Source: CAYSDH01 sp964429805 (GTDB lineage Bacteria; Bacteroidota; Bacteroidia; Flavobacteriales_D; JABDKJ01). From it: a stretch of DNA of 64,000 bases. Below, one piece after another: positions 36,739 to 46,487 of the stretch. The stretch spans positions 42,859 through 106,858 of the forward strand of contig CAYSDH010000004.1 of assembly GCA_964429805.1 (NCBI GenBank), given 5' to 3'. The position numbers and the translations under genes were made by a program. Position 1 is the first letter of the stretch; each line of letters begins with the position of its first letter. Under the pieces are notes generated by a model that saw only the letters and a program-made list of their open reading frames with translations, was not told the origin of the DNA and searched no databases.

Positions 36739-37168
36739 TGTGCATACGCTTGACGAGTTAATGACACCTGAAAAGACCATAAGACTCAACTGCGCGCTTG
36801 TCACATTTAATGAAATGGGGCTGGTCGAATTGCACTTTGATCGCAATGACGAGCCGGTAACTTTGGAGGAGATAGAAGAAGTTTTTGAGCGCGTCAAGTC
36901 TTCTCTTCAAGGCGAGAAAACCTACCTCCTAGTCTCTACTATCGAAGGAGCGAAAATGAGCACTGAAGCTCGAAATCTAGCCTCCTCAGATGCCTTTAAT
37001 AGTATCTCACATGCAGACGCTATAATCAGAACAGATTACAGCCATGAGATGGCTGCAAACTTTTTTATCAGGGTGAACAAACCAGAACGCCCAGTGAAAC
37101 TTTTTCCAGACCGTGAACAAGCCATCGCTTGGATCATGGAGTTAAAACAAAATCAAGCCCATACATGA
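36707..37168 (+). CDS. SEC14/STAS-like protein, 153 aa
   Basis: The central part has a beta-alpha pattern (ALVTFNEMGLVELHFDRND, LEEIEEVFERVK, TYLLVSTIEGAKMSTEARNLASSDAF, ADAIIRTDYSHEMAANFFIRV, FPDREQAIAWIMEL). It is a paralogue of the protein at 10295. It is wedged between the HU-SPOR gene (32-base overlap) and a thioesterase (four-base overlap), so translation of all three is probably coupled. The biochemical function of this family is not established. Confidence 0.75.
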   Translation: MNQPGFLEKDDVHTLDELMTPEKTIRLNCALVTFNEMGLVELHFDRNDEPVTLEEIEEVFERVKSSLQGEKTYLLVSTIEGAKMSTEARNLASSDAFNSISHADAIIRTDYSHEMAANFFIRVNKPERPVKLFPDREQAIAWIMELKQNQAHT

Positions 37169-37680
37169 GGACTTCAGTTCCCGCAAAAGACACCCTTGCC
37201 ACCGCCACACGTATAGTCATGCCTAACGAGACCAACACACTGGGCAACCTGATGGGTGGATGGTTACTCAACTGGATGGATATCAATGCAGCCATTGCTG
37301 CGCACAGACACTGCCGCAGAGTAGTGGTCACTGCATCGGTAAATAATGTGTCGTTTAACAGGCCCATCAAACTGGGTGATGTGGTGACTATTGAGTCAAA
37401 AGTCTCACGCGCATTTACCTCATCAATGGAGGTCTACTCTGATGTGTTTGTAGAGAATCACATTACTGGAGAGCAAATAAAAAGTAACGAGTCTATCTAC
37501 ACTTTTGTAGCAGTAGATCAAAATGGAAACCCCATCGAAGTGCCCGAATCAGTGCCTGAAACCAAAGAAGAAATAGGCCGATATGGCGGTGCTTTGCGCA
37601 GAAAACAACTCAGCTTAATACTGGCAGGCAGAATGAATCCAGAAGAGGCTAATGAGCTAAAGAAGCTCTTCTTCAAGTAA
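37165..37680 (+). CDS. Hotdog-fold acyl-CoA thioesterase, 171 aa
   Basis: The start at 37165 overlaps the preceding stop (ATGA). The sequence has the BFIT/YciA-type features: VMPNETNTLGNLMGGWLLNWMDINAAIAAHRHCRR, VVVTASVNNVSFNRPIKLGDVVTIESKVSRAFTSSMEVYSDVF, and a YTFVAVDQNGNP strand. It hydrolyses acyl-CoA to free acid and CoA in the cytosol; chain length is unknown. The 3' end overlaps the convergent glycosyltransferase gene by eight bases. Confidence 0.9.
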   Translation: MRTSVPAKDTLATATRIVMPNETNTLGNLMGGWLLNWMDINAAIAAHRHCRRVVVTASVNNVSFNRPIKLGDVVTIESKVSRAFTSSMEVYSDVFVENHITGEQIKSNESIYTFVAVDQNGNPIEVPESVPETKEEIGRYGGALRRKQLSLILAGRMNPEEANELKKLFFK

Positions 37681-38656
37681 AGATTTTGTCAATCGCTGAG
37701 GTGACTTCCTGCTCGTCAATCCTATTGATGCAGTAGCCCTTATACTTACACTTGTCGCCTAGTTTAGAGCAGGGCCTCTTACTTAATCCGTGTGGTTGTA
37801 ACATAACAGACTGCTCACCAGGCCTGTAAGGATACATGCCCAACTCTGGCACTGTGCAACCCCATAAAGAGATGATGTTTTTCTTCAGGGCCGCGGCAAT
37901 GTGCATCATGCCCGTGTCAGGCGACACCACTAAGGCAGCCTGTTTAATCACAGAAGCAGAACCATGGATACTCAACTGACCGCAGAAATTAAAGGAGTGC
38001 GACCCTACTGCAGCGTCTACCTCTTTGGCCATTTCTTCTTCTGCCTTGCCGCCCAAAAGCACAACTGGGTGCTTCACTGATTTCAAAATGCTGATGGTCC
38101 GCTCAGAGGACAAACGCTTGCCCGGATGTGCCGCTCCAAGTACCCACACCAGGTATCCTTTTTTGAGTTCGCTATGCAGCGCACCAATCTCTATTTCTTC
38201 GTGCGGAGGAATGAAATAGTCCAATCCCTTGCCGTCATCGTTCAGGTCAAAACTCTTGGCCGAACTGAGGTATCGATCTACGATATGGATGTCGGGCATC
38301 TTGTTGATTCCGAAATTGACAAGCAACCACTTTTCCCAATTTAACTTGTCAAAAGAGAAGGTGAGAAGCTTCAAGTGGTTTTTCACTTTTGAAGAGCGGA
38401 AGTTCTTATGCAGGTCAATGAGGTAGTCAAACTCCTCTTTCTTTAATTCCTCAATCAGTGCGTCAAGATTGTCTTCAAAGTGCCAGACCTTATGCACGTA
38501 CGGTATACTCTCAACTATAGGAGCGAAAGAGGCTTTGGTGAGATAATGAATTTCTGTCTCTCCATCTAGCTGCTGCTTGAGTTGACGCAGCACAGGAGTG
38601 GTCAGGACAATGTCTCCAATAGAGCTAAATCTGACGATAAGAATCTTTGTCGGCAC
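37673..38656 (-). CDS. Glycosyltransferase family 9 (heptosyltransferase-like), 327 aa
   Basis: N-terminal KILIVRFSSIGDIVLTTPVLRQLKQ and C-terminal VSPDTGMMHIAAALKKNIISLWGCTVPELGMYPY are the hallmarks of ADP-heptose:LPS heptosyltransferases. Several cysteines near the C-terminus (PCSKLGDKCKYKGYC) are also common in the Bacteroidota versions. It probably adds a sugar to the LPS core at the inner face of the inner membrane, consistent with kdsB nearby. Confidence 0.9.
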   Translation of the reverse strand: MPTKILIVRFSSIGDIVLTTPVLRQLKQQLDGETEIHYLTKASFAPIVESIPYVHKVWHFEDNLDALIEELKKEEFDYLIDLHKNFRSSKVKNHLKLLTFSFDKLNWEKWLLVNFGINKMPDIHIVDRYLSSAKSFDLNDDGKGLDYFIPPHEEIEIGALHSELKKGYLVWVLGAAHPGKRLSSERTISILKSVKHPVVLLGGKAEEEMAKEVDAAVGSHSFNFCGQLSIHGSASVIKQAALVVSPDTGMMHIAAALKKNIISLWGCTVPELGMYPYRPGEQSVMLQPHGLSKRPCSKLGDKCKYKGYCINRIDEQEVTSAIDKIFT

Positions 38657-38739
38657 GGCACGAAAATACGCATAGCGCGCAGCCGATTCTCAAATTTATG
38701 AATGCCCATTTCGCGAATTTTGAAACGTACATTTGCGTC

Positions 38740-39519
38740 ATGATTTTCACAGATACCCATGCCCATGTCTACTCGTCTCAATTTGCCGATGACTTAGACA
38801 AAGTCATGAACCGTGCGCTCAACGATAGTGTAAACCTCATCTTCTTGCCTAACATAGACAGTGAGAGCATCACCCCGATGCATGATGTGTGCGCGCGCTA
38901 TCCGAAAAACTGTTTTCCTATGATGGGCCTCCACCCCTGTCATGTCAAGGAAAATTATAAAGAAGAACTGGCCATCGTTAAAAAGCACCTCAATGACGAG
39001 CGCAAGTACTATGCGGTTGGCGAAATTGGTATTGACCTGCATTGGGACAAAAGCACACTAGCGATTCAGCAAGAGGCGTTTAGAATACAGATTAACTGGG
39101 CCAAAGAACTGGGCTTGCCTATTGTGATTCATGCACGCGAATCGTTTGATGAGATTTTTGAAATAGTCGATGAGCTCAATGACGACAAGCTCACTGGCGT
39201 GTTTCATTGCTTTACCGGCAGCAAAGCACAGGCGGAGCACATTCTCTCTTATGGCGGATTTAAGATGGGACTAGGCGGAGTGCTCACTTTTAAAAACAGC
39301 CCCTTGCCTGAGGCGATTAAAGACATTTCACTTGAGCATTTCGTACTTGAAACAGACTCTCCCTACCTCGCACCAACACCCTTCAGAGGAAAGCGAAACG
39401 AGCCGTCATACGTGCTTCAAGTAGCCATTAAAATGGCTGAGATATTTGACAAACCAATTACTGAGATAGCCCGCATTACCACTCAAAACGCCAAAGACCT
39501 GTATCAATTTGATGGCTGA
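38740..39519 (+). CDS. TatD-family metal-dependent deoxyribonuclease, 259 aa
   Basis: The ATG at 38740 gives MIFTDTHAHVYSSQF, with the HxH metal site. Further ligands appear in FPMMGLHPCHVKENY, VGEIGIDLHWDK, LPIVIHARESFDE, GVFHCFTGS and LETDSPYLAPTPFRGKRNEPSYV. The length is normal for the family. It overlaps the asparaginase gene by eight bases. Confidence 0.92.
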   Translation: MIFTDTHAHVYSSQFADDLDKVMNRALNDSVNLIFLPNIDSESITPMHDVCARYPKNCFPMMGLHPCHVKENYKEELAIVKKHLNDERKYYAVGEIGIDLHWDKSTLAIQQEAFRIQINWAKELGLPIVIHARESFDEIFEIVDELNDDKLTGVFHCFTGSKAQAEHILSYGGFKMGLGGVLTFKNSPLPEAIKDISLEHFVLETDSPYLAPTPFRGKRNEPSYVLQVAIKMAEIFDKPITEIARITTQNAKDLYQFDG

Positions 39520-40543
39520 AAAAAGACGCATACTACTCATCTATACCGGAGGAACTATCGGCATGATAAAAGATCATGAGACTGGTTCACTTCGCCCTTT
39601 TGATTTTGACAAACTGGTGGAGCAAATTCCAGCGCTTAAGAAGTTTGATCTTGACATCATTAGTGCACAGCTTTCTCGAGTCATGGACTCTTCTAACATG
39701 TCACCAGCCTACTGGAAAGAGATGGTGGAGTTGATAGAGCAAAACTATGATTCGGTTGATGGCTTTGTCATCTTACATGGTACAGACACCATGTCATACA
39801 CGGCATCGGCATTGAGCTTTATGATGGAGGGGCTTCAAAAACCAGTCATTTTAACGGGAAGTCAGCTGCCCATAGAGACCATCAGAACTGATGGGAAAGA
39901 GAACCTCATCACGGCACTTGAAGTAGCCGCGGCCCATCATGATGGCCGCGCTGTAGTGCCAGAGGTGGCCATCTATTTTGAATACTCGCTGATGCGTGGC
40001 AACAGGACAACAAAGTTTTCTGCCGAACACTTTGACGCATTCATCTCTCCAAACTATCCTGAGCTGGCGGTAGCTGGCGTGCACATAGATTATCATGACT
40101 ATGCCATTGACCAAGACAGAGCCACGCCTTTGATGTTTAGAAAAACCATTGTGGATGAAGTAGGAGTGCTCAAACTTTTTCCGGGCATCAGAAAAGAAAG
40201 CGTGGAAGCAATCTTGCAGCATAGCGCGCATAGAGGCATTGTGATGGAGTCTTTCGGTTCTGGAAATGCGCCAACAGACAAGTGGTTTATAGACTGCCTC
40301 AAAGAGGCGATAAGTCAAGGGAAGACGATACTCAACATTACTCAGTGTCCCTCTGGACGTGTGACCCACGGGCGATATGAAACGAGCGAGTCGCTAGAGG
40401 GAATAGGTGTGGTGTCTGGTCAAGACATGACATTTGAGGCGGGCTTAACGAAGCTCATGTATGTCTTATCAAAAGCGGATGACCCTCAAGAAATCAAGCG
40501 ACTCTTGATTAAAGATTTGAGAGGAGAGCTCAGCCCGGAGTAA
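39512..40543 (+). CDS. ansA: Type I (cytoplasmic) L-asparaginase, 343 aa
   Basis: Catalytic threonines lie in the IYTGGTIGMI loop (T12/T15) and in VILHGTDTMSYTASALSFMM. Further conserved parts are ILTGSQLPIETIRTDGKENL and VMESFGSGNAP. There is no signal peptide, so it is the cytosolic form that hydrolyses asparagine to aspartate and ammonia. ATG at 39512 is preferred over the preceding TTG. TatD and AnsA are often neighbours in this phylum. Confidence 0.93.
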   Translation: MAEKRRILLIYTGGTIGMIKDHETGSLRPFDFDKLVEQIPALKKFDLDIISAQLSRVMDSSNMSPAYWKEMVELIEQNYDSVDGFVILHGTDTMSYTASALSFMMEGLQKPVILTGSQLPIETIRTDGKENLITALEVAAAHHDGRAVVPEVAIYFEYSLMRGNRTTKFSAEHFDAFISPNYPELAVAGVHIDYHDYAIDQDRATPLMFRKTIVDEVGVLKLFPGIRKESVEAILQHSAHRGIVMESFGSGNAPTDKWFIDCLKEAISQGKTILNITQCPSGRVTHGRYETSESLEGIGVVSGQDMTFEAGLTKLMYVLSKADDPQEIKRLLIKDLRGELSPE

Positions 40544-40645
40544 ATCTTTAAGCTCTTATTGTTCACTTTTTACTGTTTAAAGTAGACCTCATTGCGCTCA
40601 ATTAGAGCGGACTTGGAGAGTACTTTCACGGTATACATCCGAGCC

Positions 40646-41536
40646 ATGAACCGAATTCTAAGTCTTTGCATCTTCTTATGTCTGTGTACCATTATCTGGT
40701 CTTGCGCAGACAACAACGAACCTGACAATCCTGCGCCTACAGGCATGCTAGACGCTGAGCCTCCTACCATTGCTGACTGCCCCGACTCGCTGTGGCTCTC
40801 ACCTTCTGCTGGGGGCGCCTACACTGTCAATGACTTAACAGGTATGATAAACGCCAGCGATAATGTGACCGCCACGTCAGACTTACTCATTACTCAGAAT
40901 CCAGTGGCAGGAAGCATGCTCCAGTCTGGTGATGTTGACACACTGACCATTACCGTCACTGATGAAGCAATGAACAGCACTGACTGCGACATCTTGCTGG
41001 GATACGGAAACGACAGCAGCCCGCCCGTGTTTTTAAGCTGCTTTTCTGACACCAGTGTCAGTGCCAATGGAAACTGTTACAGTGACGTTTGGGATTTTAC
41101 CAGCTTAGTAGAGGTCTATGATGATGTGACGTCATCAGACAATATTACACTCACCCAGTCACCCGTAGCTGGGACAGTTTTAGGTCAAGCAAGCTGGCCG
41201 AACACAGGGCAAGAAATATGTGTCTATGCTACTGACCAAAGTGGAAATACGAGCTCATGCTGCTTCAATCTTAGTGTCTTTGATAACACGGCTCCTACAA
41301 TCACTTGCCCTAATGATGTGACCGTGCAGGGAAATGCGCAAGGAGAATATGACACTCCGAACTATATTTCTGCTAGTGTTTATTCAGACAATTGCTCGGC
41401 TACTGGGGACTGTGTAGTTACGCAAACGCCATTACCTAATGAAATAATAGGGCTTGGCATCAACACCTGTGAGATCACTGTGGTTGACGAGGCTGGAAAC
41501 ATCTCAAGTTGTGAGTTTCTTATCACGGTAGAGTAA
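40646..41536 (+). CDS. Lipoprotein with three HYR-type repeats, 296 aa
   Basis: The ATG at 40646 gives MNRILSLCIFLCLCTIIWSC, a lipoprotein signal with the modified cysteine at about residue 20. Three hyalin-repeat (HYR) immunoglobulin-like units follow, each with a DNVTATSDLLITQNPVAG-like, GxxxCxYATDQSGNTSSCCFNL-like pattern, the last ending CEITVVDEAGNISSCEFLITVE. Such units are usually adhesive or spacer modules at the outer membrane. It is possibly an independent unit, convergent with the CotH gene. Confidence 0.85.
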   Translation: MNRILSLCIFLCLCTIIWSCADNNEPDNPAPTGMLDAEPPTIADCPDSLWLSPSAGGAYTVNDLTGMINASDNVTATSDLLITQNPVAGSMLQSGDVDTLTITVTDEAMNSTDCDILLGYGNDSSPPVFLSCFSDTSVSANGNCYSDVWDFTSLVEVYDDVTSSDNITLTQSPVAGTVLGQASWPNTGQEICVYATDQSGNTSSCCFNLSVFDNTAPTITCPNDVTVQGNAQGEYDTPNYISASVYSDNCSATGDCVVTQTPLPNEIIGLGINTCEITVVDEAGNISSCEFLITVE

Positions 41537-41542
41537 GTCTGG

Positions 41543-43804
41543 CTAGTGGACCACTAACTTTTCTGTAAAGGCTAAAGACCCATAGAGTATTCGCACAAGG
41601 TAGATGCCGGGCTCTAGACGGTCTATCGGAATTTGCGGGTGGTTGCCTGCAGTCTGCTCACCCAAATCAAAACTCGTCATCAATCGGCCAGAGGTAGAAA
41701 ATATCTTGATGCTCGGAATAAGCCCTTCTGTATACTCCATGTCCAAATTGACATGCGATGCAGACTGTGCCACCGGATTGGGGTACAATGCATACTGCTC
41801 ACCGATGTAATCCATTATCTGTTGAATCATAACGGCTGGCCGCTTGAGCACGAAGGCCCTCATCTCTTGCACACTCTCGTTCCAGGTATTGATGGAACTC
41901 GGATAGCTCCAACGGTTAAAGTGATCGACTATTAAAGGTTGGTAGACGTCTTCATACGCACTCATCTCATCAAGCACATGCTGCGCCTCAAATGTGGTAG
42001 ACAAGTGAAAGAAAAAGCGCTGCACAAATTCTTCTTTGAACTCCTCGTTTTGAACTAGCCCATTAAAAATGGTGGTGGTCCAGCCCGGTGCCGTGTTAAA
42101 CTCACTGTCTTCATACACCACATTAACCAAGTGGTCATACCCTGGAAAAGCCATACAGCGGTCACAGTCATAAAATATGTACCGCCACTTGTAGTCATCT
42201 CCATGCCCTTTCCAGTATCTAATGTTAGCCAAAGGCCAGTCAAAATTTGCTAAATACAACTGGGCAATGTGATAATCTATGAAGCTTATGATATCAATTT
42301 GCTCACTGACAAAGGCATAATTTTCTGTTGAGGCAATGTCGTTTGAATTGATGTAGGTGATTAGTTGCTCATAAGCCTGTGCATCACCGTTCTCAACAAT
42401 GGAGTTCATGGCTAGCAAGTCTAGTTCATCATCATCTACTTGATGGTTGGCAGCCAAGTAATGTTCATCTACACGCTCTCGTATATTGTGCACGCCCCAG
42501 TACTCACCATTGATAAATACTATGCAGGTCTGCGTCTCCATGTAGTCTACTTCCATGTCTGACACCAATCTGGCGCAGAGGTCATCTCTAAACATGGTCT
42601 CTCCCCAGTCTGACGAGGAGGTGCGAAGTATGATACGCTTAAACTCATCAAGGTCTTTTCCTTTGAAAAAGGGGTAGTCAAGAGTAGATGCACCATACTC
42701 CCCTCGCGCATACAGTCTGATACTTTTTTGAGAATGCCCACGACTGGAGTTGCCATGTATGCGGGCACCAACATTCTGCTGAAATGCTTTGTGGTGCTGC
42801 TCATCAAAAAACTCCATGTGTACTTCCCGCTCCCACGCTCTTCCGCTTTGCCTAAAGTTTTCGTCTCCCGCCCCATTACCATCTCCAATCACATAGATGC
42901 CTGCCGCACTAGAAAAGAGACTGTCTGCATCTACAGAAAGAGAAATCACTGGAAGGTTTTGATACTTTTTATCTAGTCTGTTTGAAATAAAATAAGTCTC
43001 TGTGTAAATTGGAGAGATGCGCTGACTTTCATCAAAAGAAGCCGCTTTGAGCACGGTCGCCTTCTCCCCTTTCTCTCTGGGCTCTTGCCATTGAGCGCCC
43101 GTTTTGATTTTGGCAATTACATCATCCTCTCCTTCTCGGTCTGCTATGCCAATCGCAGCACTGAGCAGCGGAGACTCCAACATTGGTTCAGAACCGTCAA
43201 GCGTGTAGCGCACATCTGCATTTTGCGAAGAGGTGATGAGCACCGATACTGACTCCGAATAAAATCCTCCGGTGATGGAAAAGAAGAGCTCGTCAGGCAC
43301 ATAAGACTGCGGCACGCCTGTCGCGTTTGAGGCACCTGGACTGGGCGCTTCAAAGACTATTCGTTCTGACACGTCACCGTCATTGGCAGAGCCGTAGGAA
43401 AAATCATTTTGGAGCACAATGGGGTTCGTCTGATCGACCACAAGCCCGTCCGGACTGCTGAGCAAGATAATCTCACCAGCGGCAGAGATATTGAAGTTGG
43501 TGTGAAGCTCTCCTGGGCCTTGTCTGTCTTTTGATGAAGCAAAGACTAGGAGAAATCCCTCAGGCTCTATTTGGCCGGCATTAATCTGCCACTTCTGTGT
43601 GTCAAACTCATCGTCACTGAGATACCAACCACTCACATCAATTAGCTCAGCGCTGGAGTTATATAACTCAATCCAGTCTGAGTAATCAGCATCTTCATCG
43701 GTAAGGCTTTGGTTGTTTTTTGACATCAGCTCATTGATGCTCAGACCTTGACCCAACACAGTCAACTGAAAAAGGAGAAGCACTATGACTGCGACTGCCC
43801 GCAT
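41543..43804 (-). CDS. Secreted CotH-like kinase protein with lamin-tail domain and T9SS sorting signal, 753 aa
   Basis: Signal peptide MRAVAVIVLLLFQLTVLGQ. A lamin-tail domain (INELMSKNNQSLTDEDADYSDWIELYNSS, ~22-130) precedes a short chitobiase C-terminal-like module (DVRYTLDGSEP, ~195-260). The CotH domain (~280-600) shows ARIHGNSSRGHSQKSIRLYARG, RILRTSSSDW-like, FINGEYWGVHNIRERVDEHYL and the acidic YIFYDCDRCMAFPG. The end is a type A T9SS sorting domain (YALYPNPVAQ ... LEPGIYLVRIL ... EKLVVH). CotH proteins are secretory-pathway-type protein kinases in spores; the function in Bacteroidota is unclear. Its ATG overlaps the upstream stop by one base (TGATG). Confidence 0.9.
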   Translation of the reverse strand: MRAVAVIVLLLFQLTVLGQGLSINELMSKNNQSLTDEDADYSDWIELYNSSAELIDVSGWYLSDDEFDTQKWQINAGQIEPEGFLLVFASSKDRQGPGELHTNFNISAAGEIILLSSPDGLVVDQTNPIVLQNDFSYGSANDGDVSERIVFEAPSPGASNATGVPQSYVPDELFFSITGGFYSESVSVLITSSQNADVRYTLDGSEPMLESPLLSAAIGIADREGEDDVIAKIKTGAQWQEPREKGEKATVLKAASFDESQRISPIYTETYFISNRLDKKYQNLPVISLSVDADSLFSSAAGIYVIGDGNGAGDENFRQSGRAWEREVHMEFFDEQHHKAFQQNVGARIHGNSSRGHSQKSIRLYARGEYGASTLDYPFFKGKDLDEFKRIILRTSSSDWGETMFRDDLCARLVSDMEVDYMETQTCIVFINGEYWGVHNIRERVDEHYLAANHQVDDDELDLLAMNSIVENGDAQAYEQLITYINSNDIASTENYAFVSEQIDIISFIDYHIAQLYLANFDWPLANIRYWKGHGDDYKWRYIFYDCDRCMAFPGYDHLVNVVYEDSEFNTAPGWTTTIFNGLVQNEEFKEEFVQRFFFHLSTTFEAQHVLDEMSAYEDVYQPLIVDHFNRWSYPSSINTWNESVQEMRAFVLKRPAVMIQQIMDYIGEQYALYPNPVAQSASHVNLDMEYTEGLIPSIKIFSTSGRLMTSFDLGEQTAGNHPQIPIDRLEPGIYLVRILYGSLAFTEKLVVH

Positions 43805-44379
43805 CAGAGTCTCAGGCCTGCTCTAATGGTCAGAAAATCCATGGAGAAGCTTTCTATAAACCGCTCGTCAAAATCAGTGAAGTACTCAATATGCCCCACT
43901 TGATGGATGTATCCAAATGAGACGAGAAAACTGGCCTTGTCCGACAGCGGAAACTGCATGGCGTAATACGGACTAAAGTAAAAGCCTCCGCTGTACTCAT
44001 AATCTTGAAAGTTGCGATAAAACTCGCTCCAGCCGCTAGACGAGCCTATGTTGACTCCTATAAATGGTGAACGACCATCTGCTCGTAGTCTGGCTTTAAA
44101 ATCCAAAAAGATGGGTAGTATCACTTCTGTCTCTAACAACTGCACGGACATGCCAAGTCCAGCATCCATCCATGGTGAGATGGCCGTATTAAGACCGTAC
44201 TGAAAAACTGGTCCAGATTTGTAAATAAACTGCTCATTAGAAATCTGACCGCCAACCAACAATCCAAACTGAAAATCGCTGCGAATCATCAGTCGTTTAT
44301 CTTCCACTTCAGCGTCTTGAGCCATCATGGAGTGACAGGGAAGTAAGAAGAGGAATATGAGTAGTCGACTGATCGGCAT
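43804..44379 (-). CDS. Outer-membrane beta-barrel-like protein, 191 aa
   Basis: The start at 44379 gives MPISRLLIFLFLLPCHSMMAQ, a signal peptide; the frame stays open to an ATG at 44397. Alternating strands (DFQFGLLVGGQISNEQFIYKSGPVFQYGLNTAIS, FLVSFGYIHQVGHIEYF) and a terminal FLTIRAGLRL are typical of a small PorT-like barrel. It is directly upstream of, and coupled to, the CotH gene, so both may act in one envelope process. Confidence 0.75.
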   Translation of the reverse strand: MPISRLLIFLFLLPCHSMMAQDAEVEDKRLMIRSDFQFGLLVGGQISNEQFIYKSGPVFQYGLNTAISPWMDAGLGMSVQLLETEVILPIFLDFKARLRADGRSPFIGVNIGSSSGWSEFYRNFQDYEYSGGFYFSPYYAMQFPLSDKASFLVSFGYIHQVGHIEYFTDFDERFIESFSMDFLTIRAGLRL

Positions 44380-44459
44380 GGCAACTAAATTAGTCAAGAA
44401 TAGAGTCTGATTCTAATTGATACTAGAATAAGGGGCAGCAAAAAAGACCAATGATTGGC

Positions 44460-44469
44460 NNNNNNNNNN
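44460..44469. other. Assembly gap (10 Ns) at the 3' end of lepA
   Basis: Ten ambiguous bases directly after the codons for VPQSAFLA, about five residues before the normal LepA terminus. The codons after it in the same register do not resemble LepA, so the gap length is unknown. Confidence 0.98.
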
Positions 44470-46241
44470 ACCGCAAGGAATGCAGACTGCGGCACCTCAA
44501 CATTACCTACTTGACGCATACGCTTCTTTCCTTTCTTTTGCTTCTCAAGTAGCTTACGTTTTCTGGTGATATCACCTCCATAACACTTGGCGGTAACATC
44601 TTTACGCACGGCCTTTACCGTTTCTCTTGCAATGATCTTGGCACCAATTCCTGCTTGAATAGCTATTTCAAACTGCTGTCTAGGAATAAGCTCTTTGAGC
44701 TTCAGGCAAATCTTTTTTCCAAGTTCGTAGGCATTGTCTGAGTGGATCAATGCAGAGAGTGCATCTACCTGATCACCATTAAGCAGCATGTCTAACTTGA
44801 CCAGTTTCGATCTCTTGTAGCCTATCGGGAAGTAATCAAATGAGGCGTAACCTCTAGACACTGTTTTGAGCTTATCATAAAAGTCAAAGACAATCTCACC
44901 CAGCGGCATCTCAAAAGTCAGCTCTACTCTGTCTTGGGTCAAGTACACCTGATTGGTAAGCTCACCTCTCTTCTGAATACAGAGTGTCATAATCGTACCA
45001 GTGTACTCTGACTTGGTAATGATTTGCGCTTTGATAAACGGCTCTTCTACATAGTCCAAGTTGTTACCTGAGGGCAGGTCTGAAGGATTGTTGACCACCA
45101 TCATGTCGCCCTTAGTCGTGTAGGCCTTGTACGACACGTTAGGCACGGTAGTAATCACGGTCATGTTAAACTCTCGCTCCAGTCTTTCTTGGATAATCTC
45201 CATGTGAAGCATCCCCAAGAATCCGCAACGGAAACCAAAGCCAAGTGCCATGGACGACTCCGGCTCATAGACAAGCGAGGCATCATTAAGTTGCAGTTTT
45301 TCTAATGAGGCGCGCAACTCTTCATACTCATCCGTATCGACTGGATAGATACCCGCAAAGACCATGGGTTTTACATCCTCAAAACCTTGAATAGATTCTT
45401 TTGTAGGGTTCTCAACCGTAGTGATGGTGTCTCCTACTTTAACCTCTTTGGCCGTTTTAATTCCAGAAATGATGTATCCCACATCACCTGTCTTCACTTC
45501 TTTTTTGGGCACCATGTCCATCTGAAGTATACCAATCTCATCGGCAGAATATTCTTTACCGGTATTGACAAACTTTACTTGGTCTCCCTTTTTGATAGAG
45601 CCATTCTTCACACGGAAATAAGCAATGATGCCTCTAAACGAGTTAAACACCGAGTCAAATATCAATGCCTGTAGCGGCTCAGTCGGCTCACCTACTGGCG
45701 CAGGCACTCGGTCTACCACTGCTTCTAAAATATCCATGACACCCAGACCCGTTTTACCTGATGCTGGAATCACGTCAGTCGGTTTGCAACCTATAAGCTC
45801 TACAATCTGATCTGTCACCTCTTCGGGCATGGCCGAGTCGAGGTCCATCTTGTTAAGAATGGGAATAATCTCTAGGTCATGCTCCAGCGCGAGATACAGA
45901 TTAGAGATAGTCTGCGCCTCGATACCTTGAGTCGCATCTACAATGAGCAGGGCTCCTTCGCATGCCGCAATAGACCTTGACACCTCGTAACTAAAGTCTA
46001 CGTGGCCGGGCGTATCAATCAGGTTGAGCGTGTACTTCGTGCCTTCATGCAGATACTCCATCTGTATGGCATGACTCTTAATGGTAATCCCTCTTTCGCG
46101 CTCCAGGTCCATGTCATCGAGTGACTGCTCCTGAAGGTCTCGGTCAGAGATGGTTCCAGTAGTCTGAAGGAGGCGGTCGGCAAGGGTACTCTTACCGTGG
46201 TCGATGTGGGCTATGATGCAAAAATTGCGGATGTGTTCCAT
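44470..46241 (-). CDS. lepA: Elongation factor 4 (LepA), stop codon lost in an assembly gap
   Basis: Ribosome back-translocase GTPase. MEHIRNFCIIAHIDHGKSTLADRLL (start at 46241) holds the P-loop; switch elements EQSLDDMDLERERGITIKSHAI and LIDTPGHVDFSYEVSRS follow, then NKMD. The LepA-specific C-terminal region includes CYGGDITRKRKLLEKQKKGKKRMRQVGNVEVPQSAFLA. Only the last few codons fall in the N run at 44460-44469. It is divergent from the gene at 46488. Confidence 0.95.
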
Positions 46242-46447
46242 GAACCGCAAAAGTAGCGATGAGTGCGGATTTTAGCTAGGTCTGTGCGCATATTTATCAA
46301 TGAGCGAGACATGGTAGGTAAGAATTGGGCAGAATTCTCGCTGAAGAGGGCGTGTTTAGTCAATCTCATCAGCAATTTGGATTGATTGGACTTCAAGTCG
46401 ATGCTACATTGTTATTGCTAAAGATTTAGGTCTAGCGGCCCTTTTCT

Positions 46448-46455
46448 TATCTTCG
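46448..46455 (+). promoter_or_regulatory. Candidate -7 promoter element before the 128-aa gene
   Basis: TATCTTCG at 46448-46455 matches the Bacteroidota -7 box with one mismatch and is identical to the element proposed at 35488. It is 33 bases before the ATG at 46488. The -33 partner is weak (a TTTA at 46425). The lepA promoter must also lie within this 246-base divergent region. Confidence 0.3.
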
Positions 46456-46487
46456 TGTGCTTGAAAATCAAACTCTGAACTTCAATT

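Noticed and set aside
39851..40369. A 172-codon minus-strand frame within the asparaginase gene
   Set aside because: Antisense to conserved catalytic motifs of the asparaginase; no recognisable domain.
44398..44459. Extension of LepA by about 20 residues after the gap
   Set aside because: The residues after the N run do not resemble any LepA terminus, so the frame is arbitrary.
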